Positions 1 to 7,122 of a DNA stretch of 51,825 nt are shown piece by piece. Location of the stretch: contig NZ_JAGGOS010000035.1 of the NCBI RefSeq assembly GCF_018614205.1, forward strand, positions 1 through 51,825. Direction: 5' to 3'. The notes beneath the pieces are model-generated. The model was given only the letters and a program-made list of their open reading frames with translations, ran no database searches and was not told the origin of the DNA. The DNA is from Streptomyces sp. ISL-36. GTDB lineage: Bacteria; Actinomycetota; Actinomycetes; Streptomycetales; Streptomycetaceae. The position numbers and the translations under genes were made by a program. Numbering within the stretch: the stretch's first letter is position 1; every line of letters begins with the position of its first letter.

Positions 1-411
1 GCTCCGGCGGGTCCCGGTTTCGACCACCCCGGCCCCAGCCGCTGCCGCGCCGGCTGCTCTCCCCGAGCCGGGGCGCTGCCCGCGCCAGTCCCGCGAGGGC
101 CGAGCGAGCCGGCGACGAGGTGGGCCGGCGGACCCGCCTCACGGACCGCGAACGGGTAGGTGTCCGCTCACGCTGGGTGAGCGAGCTCCCTGCGAGCCTC
201 ACGTACCTTGCTCCGCCCCGCCGCCCCGCCGCCTCGCCGGGCCGTGGCCGGCCCCCGAGACCGGTCACGCGCGAGCAGCCGGATCGACGGGACCGCCGAG
301 GCGCAGGTCCGCGGGAAGGACGGCAGAGGCGCCGGGCCTCCCCGGCCTCCGGGGCATCCGCCTCGGCGGCGGAGCCCGGCGCACGGGCCGTCGGCCGGTG
401 ACCCGGGGTCG
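1..411. other. Left-edge stretch without a recognised gene
   Basis: No open reading frame here looks like a known protein; the readable frames are proline/arginine-rich and typical of antisense or non-coding GC-rich DNA. One perfect hairpin is visible at 166-182 (GCTCAC, 5-nt loop, GTGAGC). The stretch may be the 3' flank of a gene outside the window or an untranslated leader. I compared it by eye with common riboswitch cores and could not make a convincing match. Confidence 0.4.
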
Positions 412-822
412 TCAGGCCGACGCCCCGGACGCCCGGTCGGCGAGGCCGCGCAGGCGGCTCAACGCCTCCTCCGCCCGGGCGTGTTCGACGAAGAGGTGGT
501 CGTGGTGGAAGCCGGCCACCACGTTGCAGCTCAGTCCGGCATCGGCGAGCTCACGGGCGACGGCCGCCGTCAGGCCCACGGCGTCGAGCGCGGAGTGGAC
601 CCGCAGCGTGATCCAGCCCGCCACGTAGTCGTACGCCAGGGAGGCCGCGTCGGCCTCCTCCTGGCGTACGACCAGGGAGAGCCCCTCCCTCTCGACGACC
701 GTCGCGACCGGTGCGACCCCCGCCGGAGCGGGGCCGTCCACGGTGGCGAAGACATAGCGGCCGGGGTTGAGTTCCGGCCGCATCCCGGCGACGAGCCGGG
801 TCAGATCACGCTCTGCACTCAT
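412..822 (-). CDS. ACT-domain protein
   Basis: A 136-residue protein made almost entirely of an ACT-like fold. It resembles small free-standing actinobacterial proteins with two ACT-like halves: residues about 1-65 (RDLTRLVAGMRPELNPGRYV) and about 70-130 (ITLRVHSALDAVGLTAAVAR). ACT domains usually bind amino acids and control enzymes. No catalytic domain is attached, so the partner is unknown. The ATG at 822 is preferred over the GTG codons at 828 and 831 because GGGTGG lies just upstream of it. The gene stands alone, 70 bp from the DUF397 gene on the same strand. Family assignment is fairly sure; ligand and role are not known. Confidence 0.75.
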   Translation of the reverse strand: MSAERDLTRLVAGMRPELNPGRYVFATVDGPAPAGVAPVATVVEREGLSLVVRQEEADAASLAYDYVAGWITLRVHSALDAVGLTAAVARELADAGLSCNVVAGFHHDHLFVEHARAEEALSRLRGLADRASGASA

Positions 823-892
823 GATCACCACCCTAGGGCGGCGGCACCGGCCGACGGACCTGTCGCCACGTCCGTCGCCGGAGCATGGCGCA

Positions 893-1144
893 TCAGGTCA
901 GGTCGAACTCGCCCTCACGCGCGTTGACCACGAACGCCCGCCACTCCGCCGGGCTGAAGATCAGGGACGGCGCCTCCGGTCGCCCTCCGTTGCGCATCGC
1001 GATGAAGCCCTCGACGAAGGCGATCTGGACGTCCCCCGTTCCCTGGCTGCTCGACCGCCAGTCGGCCTTGCTGAGGTCGAGGTCCGGCTTGTCCCAGCCC
1101 GCGAAGGCGTGCTGGGCGGTGGTGCTGGTGGTGCTCTCCGCCAC
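893..1144 (-). CDS. DUF397 domain protein
   Basis: An 83-residue protein with the DUF397 signature in its C-terminal half (WRSSSQGTGDVQIAFVEG, then the SPAEWRAFV motif). In streptomycetes DUF397 proteins usually sit next to an XRE-type helix-turn-helix regulator and may act as its small partner or antagonist. Here no such regulator is adjacent: the upstream same-strand neighbour is a thiolase-like gene 77 bp away. It is either an orphan or the end of the long minus-strand operon. The domain is clear; its molecular role is not established. Confidence 0.85.
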   Translation of the reverse strand: MAESTTSTTAQHAFAGWDKPDLDLSKADWRSSSQGTGDVQIAFVEGFIAMRNGGRPEAPSLIFSPAEWRAFVVNAREGEFDLT

Positions 1145-1221
1145 GTCCGTGCTCCTCCCGCATACCGCATGGTCGTCGTCCGGGGCTCAGGGTAGCGAGC
1201 GGCACCCCGTGCCGACAGACC

Positions 1222-2388
1222 TCACGCGCCGGGCGGCCGGTCGCCCACGAGCCACATGGAGAAGAACTGCGCGCCCCCTCCGTACGCGTGGCCGAGCGCC
1301 CTTCGCGCGCCGTCGACCTGGTGTTCGCCCGCCTGTCCCCGCACCTGGAGCGCGGCCTCGGCGAAACGGATCATCCCGGAGGCGCCGATGGGGTTGGTGG
1401 ACAGGACACCGCCCGAGGGGTTCACCGGCAGGTCCCCGTCCAGTTCCGTCACGCCGGCCTCGGTGAGTTTCCAGCCCTCGCCCTCCTCGGCGAAGCCCAG
1501 GTTCTCCAGCCACATCGGCTCGTACCAGGAGAACGGGACGTACATCTCGACCGCGTCGATCTCCCGGCGCGGGTCGGTGATGCCCGCCTGCCGGTAGACG
1601 TCGGCGGCGCAGTCCTTGCCGGCCTGTGGCGAGACGAAGTCCTTGCCGGCGAAGAGCGTGGGTTCGCTGCGCATCGCGCCGCCGTGCACCCAGGCGGGCG
1701 GCCGGGGTGAGCGCCCGGCGCCCGCGCGGTCGGTGAGGACCATCGCGCAGGCCCCGTCGGAGGACGGGCAGGTCTCGGAGTAGCGGATCGGGTCCCAGAG
1801 CATCGGTGAGGCCTGGACCTTCTCCAGGGTGATGTCGTGCTCGTGGAGGTGCGCGTAGGGGTTCTTCAGCGCGTTGCGGCGGTCCTTGTACGCGACGAGG
1901 GAGCCGACCGTGTCGGGCGCGCCGGTGCGGCGCATGTAGGCCCGTACGTGCGGGGCGAAGAAGCCGCCCGCGCCGGCGAGCAGCGGCTGCTGGAACGGTA
2001 CGGGCAGGGACAGGCCCCACATCGCGTTGGATTCGGACTGTTTCTCGAAGGCGAGCGTCAGGACCGTGTGGTGGACACGGGCGGAGACGAGGTTGGCCGC
2101 GACCAGGGCCGTGGAGCCGCCGACGGAGCCGGCGGTGTGGACCCGGAGCATCGGCTTGCCCACGGCGCCGAGGGCGTCGGCGAGGTAGAGCTCCGGCATC
2201 ATCACGCCCTCGAAGAAGTCGGGGGCCTTGCCGATGACGACGGCGTCGATGTCCGCCCAGGTCAGCTCGGCGTCCTGGAGGGCGCGCAGGGCGGCTTCGC
2301 GGACGAGTCCGGCGATCGAGACGTCCCGGCGGGTGGCGACGTGCTTGGTCTGGCCGATCCCGACGACGGCGACTGGCTCATTGGGCAC
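1222..2388 (-). CDS. Thiolase-fold protein (lipid-transfer/Ltp type)
   Basis: A 388-residue protein of the SCP-x/Ltp branch of the thiolase superfamily. It has the N-terminal core VAVVGIGQTKH, a middle loop AGSVGGSTAL at about residues 86-95, and the C-terminal NPSGGVLSTNPIGASG and HAYGGGAQFFSMW segments. The nucleophilic Cys of ordinary thiolases (NCATGSTAL in SCP-x) is replaced by Ser in SVGGSTAL, so classical Claisen thiolysis is unlikely. Relatives such as Ltp2 work with a DUF35 protein as retro-aldolases in steroid side-chain removal. The gene overlaps its upstream neighbour by 11 bp and is the last gene of the ECH-DUF35-thiolase-thiolase operon. Substrate unknown. Confidence 0.85.
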   Translation of the reverse strand: MPNEPVAVVGIGQTKHVATRRDVSIAGLVREAALRALQDAELTWADIDAVVIGKAPDFFEGVMMPELYLADALGAVGKPMLRVHTAGSVGGSTALVAANLVSARVHHTVLTLAFEKQSESNAMWGLSLPVPFQQPLLAGAGGFFAPHVRAYMRRTGAPDTVGSLVAYKDRRNALKNPYAHLHEHDITLEKVQASPMLWDPIRYSETCPSSDGACAMVLTDRAGAGRSPRPPAWVHGGAMRSEPTLFAGKDFVSPQAGKDCAADVYRQAGITDPRREIDAVEMYVPFSWYEPMWLENLGFAEEGEGWKLTEAGVTELDGDLPVNPSGGVLSTNPIGASGMIRFAEAALQVRGQAGEHQVDGARRALGHAYGGGAQFFSMWLVGDRPPGA

Positions 2389-3460
2389 GGGGGTCCCCTT
2401 CCAGGACGGCGACCAGGTTCTGCTGCAGACAGGGGCCGGAGGTGGCGTGGGCGAGGGCGCGGTCGGAGGCGCCGCGGTGGATCCGGGCGGCGGCCTCGCC
2501 GAGCCGGATGAGACCGGCGGCCATCATCGGGTTGGCGGCGAGCGCCCCGCCGGACGGGTTGACCCTCACCCTCTCGTCGAGGTCGAGCTCGTCGAGGTCG
2601 AGGTCGAGGGCGCGGCGCAGCACGACCTCCTGGGAGCTGAAGGGGGCGTGGAGTTCGGCCGTGTCCACTGGCCGCTCGAAGGCTCCGGCGCGCTCGGCGG
2701 CGAGGCGGGTGGAGGGCGAGTCGGTGAGGTCGCGCACGCCGAGTGCGTGGGCCTCGATCCGGTGGTCCATGCCCCTGATCCAGGCGGGCCGGGCGCACAG
2801 TTCGCGCGCCGTGTCCCCGGCTGCCAGGATCACGGCGGCGGCGCCGTCGCCGACGGGCGGGCAGTCGCCGGTGCGCAGCGGCCGGACGACGTAGTCGCCC
2901 TGGGGCCGGGCACCCGGCAGTTGGGCATGGGGGTTGGCGGTGGCGTCCTCGCGGCTGCGGGCGGCGACGGAGGCCAGCGAATGCTCGTCCGTGTGTCCGG
3001 CGTCGATGAGCGCCTGGGCCTGGAGCGCGGCGAGCGCGACGGAGTCGGGCCAGAGGGGGGCGAGGTAGTAGGGATCGAGCTGCCGGGTGAGGACGTCGCG
3101 TACGGAACCGGGCGAGGACTTCCCGTAGGCGTAGACGAGCGCGGTGTCGGCCTGGCCGGTCAGCAGTTTCACCCAGGCCTCGTAGAGCGCCCAGGCGCCG
3201 TCCATCTCGACATGGGACTCGGAGATCGGCGGCCAGGCGCCGACCCCGTCGAGGGCCATGGTGAAGGAGAAGGCGCGGCCGGCGAGGTAGTCGGAGGAGC
3301 CGGAGCAGGTGAAGCCGATGTCGGGGGTCTTGCATCCGGTCTGCCGCAGCACGTCGTGGAGGACGGGCATGACCATCTCGACCTCGGACAGCTCGTCCGT
3401 GTGCCGCCGGTGGTCGGTCTGGGCGAAGGCGACGATCGCCACCTCTCGGTCCGGCGTCAC
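2378..3460 (-). CDS. Thiolase-fold protein, second subunit
   Basis: A 360-residue thiolase-superfamily protein of the lipid-transfer type. Visible blocks are VAIVAFAQTDH at the N-terminus, ESHVEMDGAWAL where the nucleophile loop should be (no Cys), VNPSGGALAANPMMAAG, and SGPCLQQN near the C-terminus. Loss of the active Cys in both neighbouring thiolase-like proteins suggests that the pair, together with the DUF35 protein, forms a hetero-oligomeric aldolase or acyl-transfer complex. The gene starts inside the DUF35 gene (4-bp overlap) and overlaps the next gene by 11 bp, so translation is probably coupled. Function beyond acyl-CoA metabolism is inferred. Confidence 0.82.
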   Translation of the reverse strand: MTPDREVAIVAFAQTDHRRHTDELSEVEMVMPVLHDVLRQTGCKTPDIGFTCSGSSDYLAGRAFSFTMALDGVGAWPPISESHVEMDGAWALYEAWVKLLTGQADTALVYAYGKSSPGSVRDVLTRQLDPYYLAPLWPDSVALAALQAQALIDAGHTDEHSLASVAARSREDATANPHAQLPGARPQGDYVVRPLRTGDCPPVGDGAAAVILAAGDTARELCARPAWIRGMDHRIEAHALGVRDLTDSPSTRLAAERAGAFERPVDTAELHAPFSSQEVVLRRALDLDLDELDLDERVRVNPSGGALAANPMMAAGLIRLGEAAARIHRGASDRALAHATSGPCLQQNLVAVLEGDPRAQ

Positions 3461-4416
3461 AGCAGCTCCTTGTACGTGTCGTAGTCGGCGTCGGGTTCAC
3501 CGCAGGGCCGGTAGTGGTCGGGGTAGCGGCTGCCGTCGGTCCACACCGGTTCGACGCGCAGTCCCATCCGGACCTGGTCGTACGGGACGCCGCCGATCCG
3601 GCCGTGGAGGGCGAGCCCCGCGCCGTCGAGGGCGATGTGGGCGTAGACGTACGGGACCTCGATGGCGGCGTTCTTCGCTTTGATGTTGACGATGCAGAAG
3701 GTGGTGACGGTGCCGCGCGGGCCGACCTCGACCCGCTCGGTGGTGGCGACTCCGCAGGTGGGGCAGGCGCCGCGGGGCGGGACGTACACCTTCGCGCAGG
3801 AGGGACAGCGTTCGCCGACCGTCCTGCGTTCGGCGAGGCCCTGGAGGTAGCCGGTCTGGGCGCGGCCCGGGGTGTACGTGTAGTCGAGCCGGGCGGCGGC
3901 GACGATGCCGGTGACGGGTTCGTCGAAGACGCCGTCGTGGTCGCGGGCGCCGCTCGCCGGCCGGCTCTCGTACGGTTCGAAGCAGGCGATGTCGGTGATG
4001 GCGCCGGCCCGTTCGGCGGCCCAGCGGACCCTGACCCGCATGCCGGTGCGGACGGTGTCGGGGCCGGGCGCGTCGAGGGCGTGGAGCAGCGCGGTGTCGG
4101 CGCCGTCGAGCCGGACCAGGACCCAGGCGAACGGGGTGGAGAGCGGCTGCCCGGGGCGGGGCTCGGGGTTCCAGGCCCAGGTGGTGACGGTTCCGGTGGC
4201 GGCGACCTCGACGAGTTCGCGCAGTTCCGCGGCGGTTTCGGGGTCGTACTCGACGGGCGGGACGAGCACCCGCCCGTCACCGGCCCGGACGCCGAGGACG
4301 GTCCGTTCGCGCAGCCCGGTGAGGAAGGCGGACTGCACGGGTCCGAGGGACCGGGTGAAGGGGAACTCCACGACGAGAGGCGCGCGCAGCACCTCCGGTG
4401 CGGGGGTGGCTGTCAT
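3457..4416 (-). CDS. Tandem DUF35 / OB-fold zinc-ribbon protein
   Basis: A 319-residue fusion of two DUF35-type units. The C-terminal unit (about residues 170-310) keeps the zinc ribbon CPSC-x10-CPTC followed by an OB fold. The N-terminal unit (about residues 15-150) aligns with the same plan (ERTVLGVRAGDGRVLVPP) but has lost all four cysteines. DUF35 proteins bind acyl-CoA and partner thiolase-fold enzymes, as in ChsH2 with Ltp2. Placement between the hydratase gene (54-bp gap) and two thiolase-like genes (4-bp overlap) supports a complex with them. The double arrangement with one dead zinc ribbon is unusual for the family. Confidence 0.85.
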   Translation of the reverse strand: MTATPAPEVLRAPLVVEFPFTRSLGPVQSAFLTGLRERTVLGVRAGDGRVLVPPVEYDPETAAELRELVEVAATGTVTTWAWNPEPRPGQPLSTPFAWVLVRLDGADTALLHALDAPGPDTVRTGMRVRVRWAAERAGAITDIACFEPYESRPASGARDHDGVFDEPVTGIVAAARLDYTYTPGRAQTGYLQGLAERRTVGERCPSCAKVYVPPRGACPTCGVATTERVEVGPRGTVTTFCIVNIKAKNAAIEVPYVYAHIALDGAGLALHGRIGGVPYDQVRMGLRVEPVWTDGSRYPDHYRPCGEPDADYDTYKELL

Positions 4417-4470
4417 GGGCGGGCTCCATTCTGGCGTGAGGGACGGGCGGGGTCTCGGCGACGGGGCCCG

Positions 4471-5271
4471 TCACTCCCGGCGGTACACCGGCGGCCGTTT
4501 CTCCGCGAAGGCGCGGGCGCCTTCCTTCGCGTCCGATGTGGCGAAGATCGGCCAGCCGCGCTTCAGTTCGGCCGCCAGGCCCTCGCTCTCGGTCATCTCC
4601 GCCGTCTCGTACACCGAGGCCTTCACCGCCTCCACGGCGAGCGGGCCGCAGGCGTTGATCCGCTCGGCGATCGCGAGAGCCCGGTCGAGCGTGGTGCCGT
4701 CGGGCACCACATGGCCGATGAGGCCGATCCGGGCGGCCTCATCGGCGCTGTACGGGCGCCCGGTCAGCAGCATCTCGAGGGCGTGGGTGCGGGGGATCTG
4801 ACGGGGCAGCCGGACGGTCGAGCCGCCGATCGGGAAGAGTCCGCGCCCCACCTCGAAGAGTCCGAAGGTGGCGGAGGCGCCCGCGATCCGGATGTCGGTG
4901 CCCTGGAGGATCTCGGTGCCGCCGGCGACGCAGTAGCCCTCGACGGCGGCGATGACCGGTTTGCGCGGGCGGTGGTGGCGCAGCATCGCCTTCCAGTGGA
5001 GATCGGGGTCGGCCGTCATGCGGTCCCGGTACTGCTCGCCCTCCATCCCCTTGCCCGCCAGGGCCTTGAGGTCCATCCCGGCGCAGAAGGATCCGCCCGC
5101 GCCGGTCAGGACGACGGAGCGGACGGTGTCGTCGGCGTCGGCCTCCAGCCAGCCGTCGTAGAGCCCGACCAGCATGGGAAGCGAGAGCGCGTTCTTGGCC
5201 TCGGGCCGGTTGAGCGTGAGCACGAGCGTGGCGCCTTCGCGCTGCACGGTGAGGTGTTCGGTCCCACCCAT
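4471..5271 (-). CDS. Enoyl-CoA hydratase/isomerase (crotonase family)
   Basis: A 266-residue crotonase-fold protein of normal length. It has the LTLNRPEAKNALS entry motif, the oxyanion-hole segment GAGGSFCAGMDLKALAG and the second CoA-binding loop AAVEGYCVAGGTEILQGTDIR. The second catalytic region (FEVGRGLFPIGG) has Glu at the usual hydratase position. It should act on an enoyl-CoA thioester in the cytoplasm. It is the first gene of the four-gene minus-strand operon and is divergent from the acyl-CoA synthetase at 5449, so the set looks like a catabolic module for a CoA-activated acid. The substrate cannot be read from the sequence. Confidence 0.88.
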   Translation of the reverse strand: MGGTEHLTVQREGATLVLTLNRPEAKNALSLPMLVGLYDGWLEADADDTVRSVVLTGAGGSFCAGMDLKALAGKGMEGEQYRDRMTADPDLHWKAMLRHHRPRKPVIAAVEGYCVAGGTEILQGTDIRIAGASATFGLFEVGRGLFPIGGSTVRLPRQIPRTHALEMLLTGRPYSADEAARIGLIGHVVPDGTTLDRALAIAERINACGPLAVEAVKASVYETAEMTESEGLAAELKRGWPIFATSDAKEGARAFAEKRPPVYRRE

Positions 5272-5292
5272 GGGTGTTCTCCCGTCTCCAGA

Positions 5293-5310
5293 CCTAGAAC
5301 AGGTTGCAGG
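5293..5310. promoter_or_regulatory. KstR-like operator candidate
   Basis: The core at 5295-5308, TAGAACAGGTTGCA, fits the mycobacterial KstR consensus TNNAACNNGTTNNA exactly, and the outer CCT/AGG extends the symmetry to 18 bp. It lies 22 bp upstream of the hydratase start and between the two divergent acyl-CoA transcription units, where a TetR-type repressor would act. No kstR homologue is in the window. Fit to consensus is direct; function is inferred. Confidence 0.5.
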
Positions 5311-5335
5311 AGGTGCGGGTCCAGTTCAATAGTTT

Positions 5336-5352
5336 TCTGACACTCAGTCAGA
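5336..5352. promoter_or_regulatory. Palindrome, TetR-type operator candidate
   Basis: A perfect inverted repeat TCTGAC-ACTCA-GTCAGA sits in the same divergent intergenic region, 97 bp upstream of the acyl-CoA synthetase GTG. Sites of this kind are typical for TetR-family control of acyl-CoA genes in actinobacteria. The second palindrome (5293-5310) has a different sequence, so two regulators may meet here. Confidence 0.45.
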
Positions 5353-5448
5353 TTCTTCTGCGTGACCCCTTCCGCCCGTCGCCCGTCGGCGCTCTAATGA
5401 CCGCCGAGTCAGTTCGGGCCGGTGCGACCAGCGGCGTCAGGAGGAACG

Positions 5449-7083
5449 GTGGAGTACAACCTTGCCGACCTGTTCGAGTCGGTCGTCGACGTGGTCCCGG
5501 AGCGCGAGGCGCTCGTGTACCTCGACCACCCCGGCACGGGGGCCGAGCGCCGGCTCACCTACGAGGAGCTCGACGCCGCCGCCAACCGCGTCGCCCACCA
5601 CCTCATCGACAGCGGCATCCGGCCGGGCGAGCATCTGGGCCTGCACCTCTACAACGGCGTCGAGTACCTGCAGACCGTCCTGGCCTGCCTCAAGGCGCGG
5701 ATCGTGCCGGTCAACGTGAACTACCGGTACGTGGAGGAGGAACTGGTCTACCTCTACCAGGACGCCGACCTCGTCGCGCTCGTCTTCGACGCCGAGTTCA
5801 CCGGCCGGGTCGCGGCCGCGCTGCCGCAGACGGAGAAGCTGCGGCACCTCGTGCGGGTGGGGACCCCGCCCGAGGGAGCGCCCGCCCTCGACTGCACGGA
5901 TTTCACGGCCGCCGAGGCCGCGGGCTCGCCCGAGCGCGGCTTCCCCGTACGTTCCGCCGACGACCTCTTCATCATCTACACCGGCGGTACGACGGGCATG
6001 CCGAAGGGCGTCATGTGGCGCCAGGAGGATCTGTTCTTCGCCGGGCTCTTCGGCGGCGAACCCACGGGCGAACCGGTGAAACGGCCCGAGGAGCTGGCCG
6101 AGCGGGTCGCCGCGCGCGGCGCCGGCCTCACCTTCTTCCCCGCTCCCCCGCTCATGCACGGCACCTCGACGCTGACCTCGTTCATCGCCTTCAACTACGG
6201 CCAGCGGGTGGTCATCCACCGCAAGTACGTGCCCGAGGAGGTGCTCCGTACGATCGAGAAGGAGAAGGTCTCCAGCGTGTCACTGGTGGGCGACGCGATG
6301 CTCCGGCCGCTCATCGACGCGCTCCACGGACCGCTCAGGGGCACGGACCTGTCGTCACTCTTCAGCGTCTCCTCGTCCGGGGCGATCATGTCGGAGACGG
6401 TGCGCGCGCAGTTCCAGGCGCTCGTCCCGAACGTGCTGCTCCTGAACAACTTCGGCTCGTCGGAGTCCGGTTCCAACGGCAGGGCGACGGACGACTCGGG
6501 GCCGGAGAAGGGCTTCCGCCTGGAGGTCAACGACCGTACGCGGGTGGTGGACCCGGCGACGTACGAGCCGGTTCCGGTGGGTGTACCGGGCCGCCTCGCC
6601 CAGCGGGGTCACGTGCCGCTCGGCTACTACAACGACCCGGCGAAGACGGCCGAGACCTTCTTCCAGAAGGGCGACGAGCGGTGGGTGCTGCTCGGCGACA
6701 TGGCGACGGTCGACGAGGACGGCATCGTGACCGTCCTCGGCCGCGGCTCGCAGTGCATCAACACCGGCGGGGAGAAGGTGTATCCGGAGGAGGTCGAGCA
6801 GGCCCTCAAATCCCATCCGGACGTGTACGACGCCCTGGTCGCCGGCGTCCCGGACGCGCGGTGGGGCAACCACGTGGCGGCCGTCGTCCAGCTGCGCGAG
6901 GGCGCGGCGGCCCTGGACCTGGAGTCGGTGAGGACCCACTGCCGCAGCCGCCTCGCCGGCTACAAGATCCCCCGCCAGCTGGTCCTCACCGACCGCATCC
7001 AGCGCTCCCCGAGCGGCAAGGCGGACTACCGCTGGGCCCGGTCGGTGGCGGCGGCCGAGGACGCCGCCACCCGGACTCTCTAG
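5449..7083 (+). CDS. Acyl-CoA synthetase (FadD-like)
   Basis: A 544-residue ANL-superfamily ligase that adenylates a carboxylic acid and transfers it to CoA. The P-loop is IIYTGGTTGMPKG; further motifs are the hinge region GDMATVDEDGIVTVLGRG, INTGGEKVYPEEVE, and the C-terminal catalytic lysine in SPSGKADYRW. The GTG at 5449 is chosen because AGGAGG at 5439-5444 stands 4 nt before it; an upstream frame-mate has no such site. It is divergent from the hydratase/thiolase operon and likely supplies its CoA substrate. The stop codon lies within a 9-bp tandem repeat. Close relatives act in steroid and fatty-acid catabolism, but substrate assignment is not possible here. Confidence 0.88.
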   Translation: MEYNLADLFESVVDVVPEREALVYLDHPGTGAERRLTYEELDAAANRVAHHLIDSGIRPGEHLGLHLYNGVEYLQTVLACLKARIVPVNVNYRYVEEELVYLYQDADLVALVFDAEFTGRVAAALPQTEKLRHLVRVGTPPEGAPALDCTDFTAAEAAGSPERGFPVRSADDLFIIYTGGTTGMPKGVMWRQEDLFFAGLFGGEPTGEPVKRPEELAERVAARGAGLTFFPAPPLMHGTSTLTSFIAFNYGQRVVIHRKYVPEEVLRTIEKEKVSSVSLVGDAMLRPLIDALHGPLRGTDLSSLFSVSSSGAIMSETVRAQFQALVPNVLLLNNFGSSESGSNGRATDDSGPEKGFRLEVNDRTRVVDPATYEPVPVGVPGRLAQRGHVPLGYYNDPAKTAETFFQKGDERWVLLGDMATVDEDGIVTVLGRGSQCINTGGEKVYPEEVEQALKSHPDVYDALVAGVPDARWGNHVAAVVQLREGAAALDLESVRTHCRSRLAGYKIPRQLVLTDRIQRSPSGKADYRWARSVAAAEDAATRTL

Positions 7084-7122
7084 ACGCTCTAGACGCTCTA
7101 GACGCTCTAGACGCTCTAGACG
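7078..7122. repeat. Five tandem copies of a 9-bp unit at the ends of convergent genes
   Basis: CTCTAGACG is repeated five times without mismatch. Each unit holds the palindrome TCTAGA. The TAG stop of the upstream plus-strand ligase (7081-7083) and the TAG stop of the downstream minus-strand hydrolase (7116-7118) both lie inside the array, so gain or loss of a whole unit changes neither reading frame. Whether it helps termination is unknown. Confidence 0.95.

Noticed and set aside
1..411. Riboswitch or other structured leader in the first 400 bases
   Set aside because: Only one short hairpin is convincing and no conserved riboswitch core could be recognised by eye. A covariance-model search would decide.
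7078..7122. Possible CRISPR-like repeat
   Set aside because: The 9-bp units are directly adjacent with no spacers and no cas genes are near; it is a simple tandem repeat.
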